Shown: one piece after another, positions 1 to 9,731 of the stretch | Position numbering within the stretch: the first letter of the stretch is position 1 | Layout: each line of letters starts with the position of its first letter | NCBI RefSeq assembly: GCF_001640025.1 | Contig: NC_031672.1 | Span: 4,712,001-4,776,000 of the forward strand | DNA length: 64,000 bases | DNA from: Sugiyamaella lignohabitans | Taxonomy: Eukaryota; Ascomycota; Dipodascomycetes; Dipodascales; Trichomonascaceae | Reading direction: 5' to 3' | Translations under genes and position numbers: made by a program | Notes under the pieces: model-generated | Database searches by the model: none | Told to the model about the DNA's origin: nothing | What the model saw: only the letters and a program-made list of their open reading frames with translations

Positions 1-1116
1 TGGAACTCGAGACAAATAATAGAGCGAGATTTTCATTTTTTAGACAAATACTATTTATGCGTAAATAGCCACCTGGTCTTGAAGGAACAATACTCTCTAC
101 CGATTCTCGAGAAATGAGACATTCAATGAGCTTAAGTTAGAACGCCCGATCGTCATCTAAGAAATCCTATATATGGAATATCAAACAGAGTCTAACTAGA
201 GCCGCTCGAGACTGATAGGGATACCAATCTTTTTAGGGATTTCACTTTACGGTAGATAAACTTGTTAGACGAAAATGCTGCTGAAATATCTAGTAAGTTG
301 GTTAGATGTTCTCTCTGCCAAAAGTATTTGGGAGTATATCGAATTGCTGCTGTGTCGGTAACCTATTTAAAAAACTTATTGAGGGCTATTATTGTGTTCT
401 CAAGCGGAAAAATAAATGCGTTCTTATCGAAGACCAGAGCGCTACATATTCGTTAAGACCATTTGCCGAGCATGATCCGACGCCTCCATCCGCAACGAGC
501 ATAGATAACTTCAAAACGCGGAAGTCTTATTTATGATAGAGGGTATTACCAAGTGAGCGACTCACGGCCTGCGGTCGACTGCTACTTCAAAGGTCACAGA
601 AATTCTAATGCCGCAACACGAATTGCCTTCTTCATTGACATAGTCAAGTCTATGTGATTCACATCCTGCAAAATTGCAGGACCCTGCTGTTGCAAGGTTG
701 ACAAAAATATATTTATGACAATATCTAGTGGTCCAAACCAAGGTTGTCTGGCTACCAAGTATAACCCCCCCCCCCCCAATCAGTTGCAAATCACTGAAAG
801 CACCGACAATGTGAGTTTCGGCATTCTGGTCATTATTCATCCATCCCTGAAACTGGGATTCAATGGCCTCGTCCATTACCTGGCAGAACATGTCAGGTTC
901 AGAGCTCACGTATGTCGATTTTTTTCTGGACATGTTAGATAAGGGGCTAGTACTTGGTTCCCTCGCGGTTCTTGTGATGAGGATAAACAAAACAAATATT
1001 TCGATATTAATGCTCGAAAACCGGTAAAAAAATCAACACGGGGTTTTATTCGGTACTAACGCAACTAAAAACGATAAGATCAGAGATACTAAATTTGTAC
1101 TATAAATTTTAGACAT
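1..1116. other. left-edge region, mostly non-coding
   Basis: AT-rich sequence before the first long gene. I see no gene I can name. It contains a run of ten or more C residues near 767-777 and one small possible ORF (562-933, minus; listed separately). The other short open frames here have no recognisable composition or neighbours. No telomeric repeat is visible, so a subtelomeric position is only suggested by the multicopy, decaying genes to the right. Confidence 0.4.
562..933 (-). CDS. small hypothetical protein
   Basis: An open frame of 123 codons from an ATG at 933. The product starts MSRKKSTYVSSEP and holds five cysteines in its second half (YCHK, SCNFAGCE, SCCG). It has no signal peptide or membrane segment. 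The poly-C run encodes a short glycine stretch (IGGGG). I do not recognise the family. It could be a small gene, a remnant of a larger one, or chance; support is open frame length only. It lies downstream of the first ATPase-like gene on the same strand. Confidence 0.25.
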   Translation of the reverse strand: MSRKKSTYVSSEPDMFCQVMDEAIESQFQGWMNNDQNAETHIVGAFSDLQLIGGGGVILGSQTTLVWTTRYCHKYIFVNLATAGSCNFAGCESHRLDYVNEEGNSCCGIRISVTFEVAVDRRP

Positions 1117-4059
1117 TTATCTAGGACCAGGTCCTCGACGTCTTCTAGGACGATTTACAGGAGCTGCCCTTCGCTTAAGAGTTTTCGCTCCGTTTGTCGG
1201 TTCTTTACTTTCTGAATTGTCGGGTGCCAATGACTCCTCTGCTTTAACCGCAGAGCTGGGCTTATCCAACAGTTGGTTTGCGGGCCGAGGGCGTAATCGA
1301 CTAACAATAGAGGACATCCCCATTACTTGGGCCTCATGATGTCGCAGGCCTTCATTGGCTTCTGTTAGATTGTGCTGCTGCTCTTGTCTCTTCTTTTGAC
1401 GAGCTTCCCTAATCACCTCTGTCTGTTTACGATAATCAGTCGACGCATTCCTTTGCAACGTAATCTTTTCTGAAGGATTCCCGCTACCTTCTACAGCCAA
1501 ATGAACCACTTCCTGCAATCTACCAATGAATTCGCTGTTTGAATTGTTGTGGGCTGTGACATGAAGGTCATAGGCAAGATTAAAGTCTTGAGCTAACACA
1601 GCCTCTCTTTCTTGCATATGGATATCAGCCCAATCTTCTTGATTTGTAAAGACATTTGCCCAATTCTCATTATACCTGGGTTTCTGATCGAAACTGGTAG
1701 GTGGTCCTGCTCTCAATTTCATATGCAAACTAATAATTGGCTTGTATCGACCAAAGATCAGCTGCGTTGCTCCGGCCATCCTATCGTGAATGGAGGCGTA
1801 ATGACCGCTACGTGAATTTTCGTTCTTACTGACGTGAATGAGAAGAACACTGAATGCTTGAGATACTAAACTCAACTCTGCTAACCCCCATTGAATATCC
1901 TCGTCACCTTCAAAGAGTCTGATGTTTGTAAGGTCAACCTGTCTGCTTTCCAAATATATGGGGATGACGAGATCGAAATCTCTGTCTCTTCTTTCAAAGC
2001 AAAATCCACAGCCTCTCAAGAATCCGAGCGCCAACATCTGCATAGTACACTCAGAATCAAGAGTCATCCAGTGGTTGAGATGTATTCTCTCATTAAGTAA
2101 CTGATGTTCATTTGGATTGCCAGAGCTACGGGTGACGTGATACTTTTCATTGAGACCATTGAAAAGATCACGAACACGACAGTAATTGCTCTGTAAGCCA
2201 TCGCGCAAACCCGCAGTTCTCAGAACATCCAGCAACATCCATCTCGCGATAAATTTACTAGCATTCGCAGGAGACAGGACCTTGTCGCTAAGCAGGTGTG
2301 AAATAAGATCAAGGTCATTTTCGCCTTCCAAGATTTTATGGGCTGCCATGACCAGAATTGGCTCACTAGGATATCCTACCTTGAGATCATCAAGTTTATC
2401 AGACACACTTAGGACTGTGGCCATTCGTGATTCTACCAATCTTCCCTTTGTACGAAAACTGAAATTCAGAGGCACGGCGTATACAACAAGAAGGATATGA
2501 TGCTTTGATAGCCCGTCATTGCTTCTCCCACTAATCTTAGCACTGGCGTCCGCCAGAAGTTTGTTCTCACGGCCACTGTCAACGTACTCCTTCCACGCAG
2601 GTCTACCAAATTTAGCATAGAATCTCAAAGTTCCAATGTCACTGAAATCTAATGTAAGTGGTGTTTCACCCCATCGTACGTGCATATCGAAGGTATCGAG
2701 GTCGTACCAGGGCACAACGTCGATTTCACCGATCTCACTTAAATACACATCATAATCACGAATACCTGATGTACTCGCAAGTACTATAGCAAACCCTCTC
2801 CATAGGTCTTCAGCTACAAGGCAACGTGCCACCTTTTTGAGCATATAAAAATATGGGAAGTTCATGTTATCTGTGAAATTTTTCATATTCAGAATTCCAG
2901 CTTCGTCGATGGCGAGCGCAAAGTATTCTCCTATATTTGTGTCCTTATTCCTCTTGAGTGCCGAGCGGTATTTCCTCCATTCTCCTCTTAGTAGCTCTTT
3001 TACATTTTGAGATAGTATGACAGTATCAACTGTGACAGTAACCGCTTGGGGAGATGAGAGGATTTTCCATATTTCATTATAGTCCTGTCGTGTCTTTTTT
3101 TTGTTAAAATTCATCTGCACAGTTCGATCGAAGACTGATGACTTTTCCTGGAATGTCCAGAATCCTTTGACTGTTGCATAGTTGTCTTCATTGTTCTCAA
3201 TTCCTCTGACGAGTTCTTGAAGTGTGCAAATAAGGAATAGCAAAACATCTTGAGCGATCTCGGGATCGTCTGCAGTACTTAAATACCCCCATCCAATGAC
3301 CCTATCACTACTGCTAGCGAAAAGAGAGCTAGAATGGCCAGAAATCAATTTCTCGCCTAAGTTCATATAACTCAAGTAAACGTGATGAGAAGCTAGACCC
3401 TTGATCAAGCTAGACTTACCATACATGCTACTTTGAAAGATGTGAACACAAGGTGAACATATACGGGGGAATCCGTCTGTTACTTTCCGAATTGTCTCTT
3501 TAATGAAGTTGAAGAAGGGCTGAAGGGATGGTCCCTTATGTCTCTCACTCAGTTGAGCTGCTTCTTGTGGGGCTCGCGACGAGGCATGAGCTGCTACAAA
3601 CAATGCCACAATCTCTATAAAATTGTTGTACGGTCCGTCTGTCTGCCAGTCGTCAAGTACTTGTACATTTTGTTCATGACAGATGTTTTTTATCAATTCA
3701 GAAATATTCTCGACTTCGTACGGTTTCCGCTCGGGGCGTTGAGAAATCAAAAATTCGAATATGCAAGGATGTAACTCCTCATCAGGACAGAGGTCCTCTA
3801 GGTTTAAGTAGAAATACCTTTTAAAAGCATCCAGAACTGATCTGCCGTTATCTACTGTTAATTCGACTATCGTGCTGGGGAAGGAGTAGATACTATCGTG
3901 GAAGCTGTTGAGGTAGCCAAACGAAGACAAAGTCACACGTAGATTGACAAGCTTACTATAGGTTTTACTGCCATCAATATCATTATCCAAGTTGTCTACG
4001 AAACTCAAGTAGTCGCTAATAGGATCTAATTGATAGAATGGATCATCTTGTTCGGTCAT
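1117..4059 (-). CDS. CRN/RHS-like P-loop ATPase family protein, copy A
   Basis: A 980-residue protein from the ATG at 4059; the open frame runs four codons further upstream but only with a TTG, and the MTEQDDPFYQL start lines up with the paralogue at 7038 (MAEPDDPFYQL). Seen in the sequence: a P-loop FQSSMYGKSSL near residue 210, a Walker B-like YFALAIDEAG near 385, a conserved YAKFGRPAWKEYVDSG block near 485, and an arginine-rich tail (NRPRRRRGPGPR) that could act as a nuclear signal. The Q-x-S-x-x-GKS P-loop, the hydrophobic-DEA box and the later GRP-W block are the layout I know from the NTPase module of crinkler/RHS-like proteins of fungi and other eukaryotes; that assignment is by motif memory. 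No signal peptide or Crinkler-type N-terminus is evident. Unlike copies B and C, serine replaces arginine after the GKS. Longest and apparently intact member of the local family; function unknown. Confidence 0.72.
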   Translation of the reverse strand: MTEQDDPFYQLDPISDYLSFVDNLDNDIDGSKTYSKLVNLRVTLSSFGYLNSFHDSIYSFPSTIVELTVDNGRSVLDAFKRYFYLNLEDLCPDEELHPCIFEFLISQRPERKPYEVENISELIKNICHEQNVQVLDDWQTDGPYNNFIEIVALFVAAHASSRAPQEAAQLSERHKGPSLQPFFNFIKETIRKVTDGFPRICSPCVHIFQSSMYGKSSLIKGLASHHVYLSYMNLGEKLISGHSSSLFASSSDRVIGWGYLSTADDPEIAQDVLLFLICTLQELVRGIENNEDNYATVKGFWTFQEKSSVFDRTVQMNFNKKKTRQDYNEIWKILSSPQAVTVTVDTVILSQNVKELLRGEWRKYRSALKRNKDTNIGEYFALAIDEAGILNMKNFTDNMNFPYFYMLKKVARCLVAEDLWRGFAIVLASTSGIRDYDVYLSEIGEIDVVPWYDLDTFDMHVRWGETPLTLDFSDIGTLRFYAKFGRPAWKEYVDSGRENKLLADASAKISGRSNDGLSKHHILLVVYAVPLNFSFRTKGRLVESRMATVLSVSDKLDDLKVGYPSEPILVMAAHKILEGENDLDLISHLLSDKVLSPANASKFIARWMLLDVLRTAGLRDGLQSNYCRVRDLFNGLNEKYHVTRSSGNPNEHQLLNERIHLNHWMTLDSECTMQMLALGFLRGCGFCFERRDRDFDLVIPIYLESRQVDLTNIRLFEGDEDIQWGLAELSLVSQAFSVLLIHVSKNENSRSGHYASIHDRMAGATQLIFGRYKPIISLHMKLRAGPPTSFDQKPRYNENWANVFTNQEDWADIHMQEREAVLAQDFNLAYDLHVTAHNNSNSEFIGRLQEVVHLAVEGSGNPSEKITLQRNASTDYRKQTEVIREARQKKRQEQQHNLTEANEGLRHHEAQVMGMSSIVSRLRPRPANQLLDKPSSAVKAEESLAPDNSESKEPTNGAKTLKRRAAPVNRPRRRRGPGPR

Positions 4060-4440
4060 ATTTGTTTCCAAATTGAAGATGAATTACTGTCACTGGGGTG
4101 CTATGTATGTCTATGTATATGTATATGAGGCCAACGCTGTAGCATTTTAAATACAAGAGCGAGTTGCACGTACATCAACACGTGACAGTCCTAGGGGTTA
4201 ACAATATTTAGGAAAAGGAATAATAGCATAATAAACCAAATCTGATGAAATATAATAGAAGGGCAATGAGAAGTATTAACTTGGAGAACCCAATAGTATT
4301 CTATTAGGGCCACGATATACACGTGTTGGCATTGAGAAAATTAAAAACTATAGATCTAGTATGATCCAAGCTTCTGCGCGGAGATATTAGGGTGATATCA
4401 ACAGGAGACAGTTATCCTTGCCTACAATTTTAGTTACAAA

Positions 4441-4462
4441 AGATGCCTCAAAAGATGCCTCA
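4441..4462 (+). promoter_or_regulatory. two AGATGCCTCA decamers upstream of copy A
   Basis: The decamer occurs twice with a 2-bp gap, about 380 bp before the copy A start. The same decamer occurs three times upstream of copy B and once about 90 bp before copy C, so it is the one short sequence common to all three ATPase-like promoters. A role as a transcription factor site is inferred. Confidence 0.45.
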
Positions 4463-4708
4463 AAGATAAGGAGAGTTGTCCCTATGCAGTATATAGTGAA
4501 ACGTGTCATCTGAGAACGTATACGGACAAATGTCTGAATGTATGAGTCATATATACATAATATTATCAGCTCAACTCTTATAGTATATACTTCGGAACTA
4601 ATGCCAGGTAATATAAATTTATGAGCACAATATACATTTTACCGGATCTTGAACAACTTATCATGCATATGCAACGTTGATTTACTTTCACGCGATAAAC
4701 TTCTCGGT

Positions 4709-5104
4709 TCTGATGTTTAAAAGAAGAATAACAAAATAATATTATTATAAAGGTGTAAAAGTGGATAAGTAGATCAATCAATAAGTTATCGTCTAAAAGT
4801 TGCCAGTCACAGATACTTGTTTTAGTGTCAACTAGTTATTATTGCATTAGTAGCTCATTCGTTATCTTTTATTCGCATTAGCATTGGCTGTGAATTTCAT
4901 GGATATTGACCTTCTTTTATAATAGTTGGTTATTAACCTTACCAGATCGTAATCGTCTCACAAGTGCAATCTTAAGATGCTGCAATAGGCAGGTATAACC
5001 TCACAGCTAACAGTCATGTGATTCCTACTCTTCTGCATATCTGTCTCAACAGCTTTTGCACTTCTGCATCAACACTCGGTGCAATCCTGCACAATCTCGG
5101 TTGT
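4709..5104. repeat. LTR-like dispersed repeat, solo copy
   Basis: About 395 bp that aligns base by base, with small gaps, to 43291-43664. Shared landmarks are an AATAATATTATTATAAAG block, GTTGCCAGTCACAGA, ATAATAGTTGGTTAT, GTGCAATCTTAAGATGCTGC and CTGTCTCAACAGCTTTTGCA. The heptamer CTCGGTT lies at both ends (4703-4709 and 5096-5102) and could be a target-site duplication, though the repeat ends are not sharply fixed. The second copy lies upstream of a Gag gene, so a solo LTR is the best reading; I cannot show TG...CA termini. Confidence 0.6.
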
Positions 5105-5158
5105 AGATGATAAATGAAGGTGATCAATCGGAAGCAGTTAATAATTTGTTTTCTATTC

Positions 5159-6022
5159 TTATAAGTATTGGTGTATTACTGATTGGAGTAAAGAAATTGG
5201 ATATTTGCGACCCTCAAGCCTGTCGTTGACTGTTTCTTGAAAACTTTCAATGTTGTATCTTGTCGCGACGTAATCCATACTCAGACTACTAGGATATCCA
5301 AAACCGACTCTTCTGCCCAAGCACATATAGCTCAAGTAAACGTGACGAGAAGCTAGATCCTTGATCAATCTCGATTTACCGTTCATGCTGCCCTGAAAGA
5401 TATGAACACAAGGCGAATATACGCGAGGCAATCCGTCTGATACTTTCCGAATTGTCTCTTTAATAAAGCTGAAGAAAGGTCCAGACATTGGACCCATGTG
5501 TCTCTCTTCAAACATCTGAACTAATTCTTGTTGGATTCGTGGAGGGCTACGTGCCGCTACAAACAACGCCACAACCTCTCTAAAATTAGAGTATGGTCCA
5601 TCCTTCTGCCAGTCGTCAAGTACTCGCACATTATGTTTACAACAGATGGCTTTTATCAATTCAGTAAGATTCTCGACTTTGCATAGTGGAAACTCGGGGC
5701 GCTCAGAAATCAAGAAATTGAGTATGCAAGGAAATAGTTCCACATGGGGGCAGAGGTCCTCGAAATTTATGTAGAAATTCCTTTTTAAAGTATCCAGGGC
5801 CGATCTGCCGTTGTCTTTTTGTAATTCGTACAACCTGTGAGGGAGGGAGTACACACCATCACGGATCCGGTGGAGGTAGCCAAATTGATAAAAGCTCTCA
5901 CGGAGCCAGTTCAACTCTTTCTGCCTCTCAGACAAAAACACTTTTCCATGGCATTCCTTTACGAACCTTAAGTACTCTCTAACAGGATACAATTTGTAAA
6001 ATGGATCATCTGGTTCATTCAT
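5159..6022 (-). pseudogene. CRN/RHS-like ATPase, copy B, truncated after the P-loop
   Basis: An open frame of 287 residues from the ATG at 6022 (MNEPDDPFYKL, aligned with the starts of copies A and C). It follows A and C through the N-terminal region and the P-loop (FQGSMNGKSRL) up to the HVYLSYMCLG segment, then loses similarity and stops at 5159. Everything downstream of the P-loop in A and C (Walker B, the GRP-W block, about 600 more residues) is absent. The LTR-like repeat starts about 55 bp past the stop, so an insertion with loss of the 3' part is the likely cause. It could still be transcribed from its preserved promoter as a short P-loop protein. Confidence 0.65.
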
Positions 6023-7037
6023 ATTGCGTTTTCGAGATTGATGTTTGGAAGATGAACCATTGCTCAATGGAGATATGTTGTCTATATATATGAGGCTAAT
6101 GCTATAGGAATTTCAATAGCATAGTGAGTATGGACATAACTCAACACGTGACTGTTTGGTGGGGTTGTGCAATGTTTAGGAAAAGAAACAATAGCATATT
6201 AAATCAAGTCCGATGGAGTCTAATGGAATTGCAATTGAGATGTTTTCTTGGGAGCACCAAATAGTAGTCTGTTAGAGAGTTACGATTTAAATATTTTGGT
6301 CCTGAGAAATAAGAACTATAAAGAAATTAGACTGATATCAAGAGAAATCATTATCCATTTCTAGTTCCCCCGTTCCAAAAGATGCCTCAAAAGAAAGTAA
6401 AGATGCCTCAAAAAAAAAAGGAAAGATGCCTCAAAAGAAAGTAAAGGTGGCCCAGAGGCATTATAGAGATAAACCTAACGTCCGAGAACATACATCAAAC
6501 CAATATATTTGTCTTGTGCATAAATAATATTATCAACTCGACCAGTATAGTATATAATTCGGAAGTAATCCCATATATCATTTGTGCGATATATTTTTTA
6601 CAGGGATTTTGAAACAGCTATGCAAGAGGCGACGATGATTTACTTAATCGGACGCATAATCAAAACAGTTTCAGATAGTGCAGGACGTCAAAACTGGCCC
6701 ATAAGAGGGTTAAAATGATGCAAGGGAGATCAGAAACGGACGAGAACAGCTGTAAATCGAGCTCAAGTCAGACCAGCTCGCTTAACATAGCTCCGATCCT
6801 TGCCAATCTCAGTTACACCTATAGGAACTAGGATGCATCTTTAATGCAGCATGCATATTGGCTATCTAGGGACCAGGTCGTTCCTATGAAGCAAAAATTC
6901 ACCCATAACCCGATAACCCCTAAACATATGTGACAGATCAGAGATGCCTCATTTCCTAATACATTATCTATATAGATATATATATCTCCTGTGAGAAATA
7001 TTGGTTCATTTTCTAAACATCAATTTCAAAGCTCAAT
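6023..7037. promoter_or_regulatory. divergent promoter between copies B and C
   Basis: The left part (6023-6655) is a diverged duplicate of the copy A upstream region, with the CACGTG box at 6145-6150 and AGATGCCTCA at 6380-6389, 6401-6410 and 6424-6433 separated by A-rich spacers. A further decamer at 6942-6951 lies about 90 bp before the copy C start. A TATA-like run TATATAGATATATATATC occupies about 6968-6987. No open frame of interest is present. Confidence 0.55.
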
Positions 7038-9731
7038 ATGGCGGAACCAGATGATCCATTTTACCAACTTGGTCCTGTTAGAGATTACTTAATGTTCGTA
7101 GCCGAACCACTTAGAATTATGACTTTAGATCAGAGGCGGCGAAAATTGATGAAGCTTGTCGATGAGTTGTCTAGGTTTGGCTACCTCAATGTATCAAATC
7201 GTGCCTACAACAGCCTCCCCCTTAGCTTATCTGTGAAGGAATTAGAGCATGATCATGGAAGATCAGCTTTGGATACTTTGAAAAGGGACTTCTACATAAA
7301 TTTAGAGGACCTCTGTTCCCAAGCGGAGTTATATCCTTGCATATTGAGATTCTTGACTTCTCAGTTCCCAGAACGTCAACGGAACCAAGTGGAGAATCTT
7401 ACTGCAGTGATACTAAACATATTTCAAGTATACGATGTGGAAATCAATCCAGACTGGCAGGCGTATGGGCCGTACAACAATTTTAAAGATATTGTGGCAT
7501 TGTTTGTAGATGCGCATGGTCCCCGTCGAATGCACCATGAGTTAGAGCAATTGTTCCGACGGCCGTACAATGATCCCTCTAGCAGTCAGCACTTATTCGA
7601 CCATATCAAAAACACAATTCAAGGAATATCAGATGGATCCCCTCGCATATATTCGCCTTGTATTCCCATCATTCAGGGCAGCATGTACGGTAAGTCTAGA
7701 TTGATCAAGGATCTAGCTTCTCACCACGTTTACTTGAGCTACATGTGCTTGCGAAAGGAGTCCAGTCTTGGCTATCCAAGAGCTCGTTTTTCTCACAGTA
7801 TTGGCAGGGGCAATACATCGGGATATTTGGAATCTAAAAACGATTCCACGTTCGCTCGAGATGTTTTGCTGTTCCTTATTTGCACTCTTGAGGCGATCGT
7901 CAAAGGAGTTGAAGACAATAATGACGACTATGCAACAGAGGAGAGGTTCTGGACTTTCCAAGAGACATCACCAGTCTTCGAGCAAACTGTAGAGAGGAGC
8001 TTTGTAGACAAGAAAGATTCAAAAAAAAATGTAGAGATGAGCTTTGCAGACAATCAAGGTTCGGAAAATGATATATGGAAAATCCTCTCATCACCAAGTG
8101 CAGTATCCAGTAAATATGATATATTGCAACTATCTGAAGAAGTGAAAAATCTACTACGAAGCGAATGGGCCAAATACTGCTTAGCCCTAAGGAGGAAGGA
8201 CAAAGATAAAGAAGTATACTTTGTGCTCGCAATCGATGAAGCTAGTCCACTAAGTATCCAAAATAAGCCGCATGGAATGAGCGAGCCATATTACCAGATT
8301 CTAAGAAGCGTGGCACGCTGCCTTGTGTCTGAGGACCTATGGGGTGGTTTTGCTATTGTTATTGCCGATACTCCAGGACGTATTAGTGATTTCTCTCCAC
8401 CGTATGAAAACGACCGTTTTCTGAAAAAGTTCAGTGCAATCGGTGCTAAACCTTGGTACCGCATACCCACCTACGATGTGAACGTGCGATGGAGTGAACC
8501 ACCACTTACATTAGACTTCAGCGAGATTGGAACCTTGAGATTCTATGCCAAATTTGGTAGACCCATATGGAAGCTGTACGTTGACAGTGGGAACGAGGAC
8601 GAACTTCTGCCAGATGCTACAGCTAAGCTGAGGGGTCGTGACTATGACAAGCTATCAAAGTATAATGCCCTTTTTGTCATATATGCACCGTCAATGGATA
8701 GCGATTATCGTACAGCATCGAGCTTTTTACAATCGCCAATGGCCACACTTTTGTGGATGTCTGATCAACATGATGTTCTCAAGGTAGGATATCCTAGTGA
8801 GCCAATTCTGGTCATGGCAGCCCATAAAATCCTCGAGGGCGAAAATGATCTTGATCTTATTTCACACCTGCTTAGAGAAAAGTCTCTTTCCCCTGGGGCT
8901 ACTGGTGAATTTGTAGCTAGATGGATGTTGCTTGATGTTCTGAAAACTGTAGGTTTGCGCGATGGCATACAGAGCAATTACTGTCGTGTTCGTGATCTTT
9001 TCAATGGGCTCAGTGAAAAGTATCTCCTCACCTGTAGCTCTGGCCATGCAGATGAACATCAGTTACTTAATGAGAGAATACATCTCAACCACTGGGTGAG
9101 TGATAGGAGAATCTGTACTGTTCCTACGTTGGCGTACGGATTCTTGAGAGGCCATGGATTTTGCTTCAGCTTTAACCAGGAAGGTTTTGATCTTGTCATC
9201 CCCATATATTTAGAAAGCAAGCAGGTTGACCTTACGAACATCAGACTCTTCGATGGGTACGAGAATATGTCATGGGAGCGAGAAGATATCTATTTAGCCG
9301 ATGAAGCATTTAGTGTTATCCTCATTCAAGTCCGTAACAACCAAAATTCGCGTGACAATCACTACGTTGGCAGACATGAAAAGATGGGCAGCCTAATCAA
9401 GCACATGTTGGCCCGAGCCAAGCCATATATAAGCTTATATATGCAACTTGGTGAGGGCCGACCCATTGGTTTGGGAGAGAGACCACGGAATATAGATCGG
9501 GCAAATGTCGCTGCAAATCAAGAACATGGGGGTGCTATCCGTTTGCAAGGAGGGGGCGAAGTAGTCGATCAAGGTGCTCCTCTGGCCTATGACCTTCGTG
9601 TAACAGACAACAACAAGAACAACAAACAATTCATAAAACAATTACAGCAAGTCATTCATTTGCCAAATGTGAATGGTCTGGGCGATAATTTCGAGAAGAT
9701 CCAGTTGGATAGCTGTTCTTTTATTGCTTAG
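7038..9731 (+). CDS. CRN/RHS-like P-loop ATPase family protein, copy C, tail frameshifted
   Basis: An 897-residue frame starting at ATG 7038. P-loop IQGSMYGKSRL near residue 217, followed by HVYLSYMCLRKESSLGYP; Walker B-like YFVLAIDEAS near 399; YAKFGRPIWKLYVDSG near 505. Compared with copy A it carries a short internal duplication (a FVDKKDSKKNVEMSFADNQG-type stretch near 8000-8065). The family similarity to copy A continues to about 9715, where this frame stops after KIQLDSCSFIA. The conserved C-terminal block of the family (SRLRPRP) is found in another frame downstream, which points to a one-base slip near 9710-9730. It is divergent from copy B and shares promoter decamers with both other copies. 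Probably ATP-binding; substrate and role unknown. Confidence 0.7.
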   Translation: MAEPDDPFYQLGPVRDYLMFVAEPLRIMTLDQRRRKLMKLVDELSRFGYLNVSNRAYNSLPLSLSVKELEHDHGRSALDTLKRDFYINLEDLCSQAELYPCILRFLTSQFPERQRNQVENLTAVILNIFQVYDVEINPDWQAYGPYNNFKDIVALFVDAHGPRRMHHELEQLFRRPYNDPSSSQHLFDHIKNTIQGISDGSPRIYSPCIPIIQGSMYGKSRLIKDLASHHVYLSYMCLRKESSLGYPRARFSHSIGRGNTSGYLESKNDSTFARDVLLFLICTLEAIVKGVEDNNDDYATEERFWTFQETSPVFEQTVERSFVDKKDSKKNVEMSFADNQGSENDIWKILSSPSAVSSKYDILQLSEEVKNLLRSEWAKYCLALRRKDKDKEVYFVLAIDEASPLSIQNKPHGMSEPYYQILRSVARCLVSEDLWGGFAIVIADTPGRISDFSPPYENDRFLKKFSAIGAKPWYRIPTYDVNVRWSEPPLTLDFSEIGTLRFYAKFGRPIWKLYVDSGNEDELLPDATAKLRGRDYDKLSKYNALFVIYAPSMDSDYRTASSFLQSPMATLLWMSDQHDVLKVGYPSEPILVMAAHKILEGENDLDLISHLLREKSLSPGATGEFVARWMLLDVLKTVGLRDGIQSNYCRVRDLFNGLSEKYLLTCSSGHADEHQLLNERIHLNHWVSDRRICTVPTLAYGFLRGHGFCFSFNQEGFDLVIPIYLESKQVDLTNIRLFDGYENMSWEREDIYLADEAFSVILIQVRNNQNSRDNHYVGRHEKMGSLIKHMLARAKPYISLYMQLGEGRPIGLGERPRNIDRANVAANQEHGGAIRLQGGGEVVDQGAPLAYDLRVTDNNKNNKQFIKQLQQVIHLPNVNGLGDNFEKIQLDSCSFIA

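Larger units (their letters stand above)
4060..5158. other. intergenic region: duplicated promoter plus LTR-like repeat
   Basis: 4060-4690 is the upstream region of copy A and aligns along its length with 6023-6655, upstream of copy B, including a CACGTG E-box (4179-4184) and AGATGCCTCA decamers (4441-4450, 4453-4462). From about 4709 the sequence switches to a dispersed repeat that ends near 5104. No gene is seen. Confidence 0.7.
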
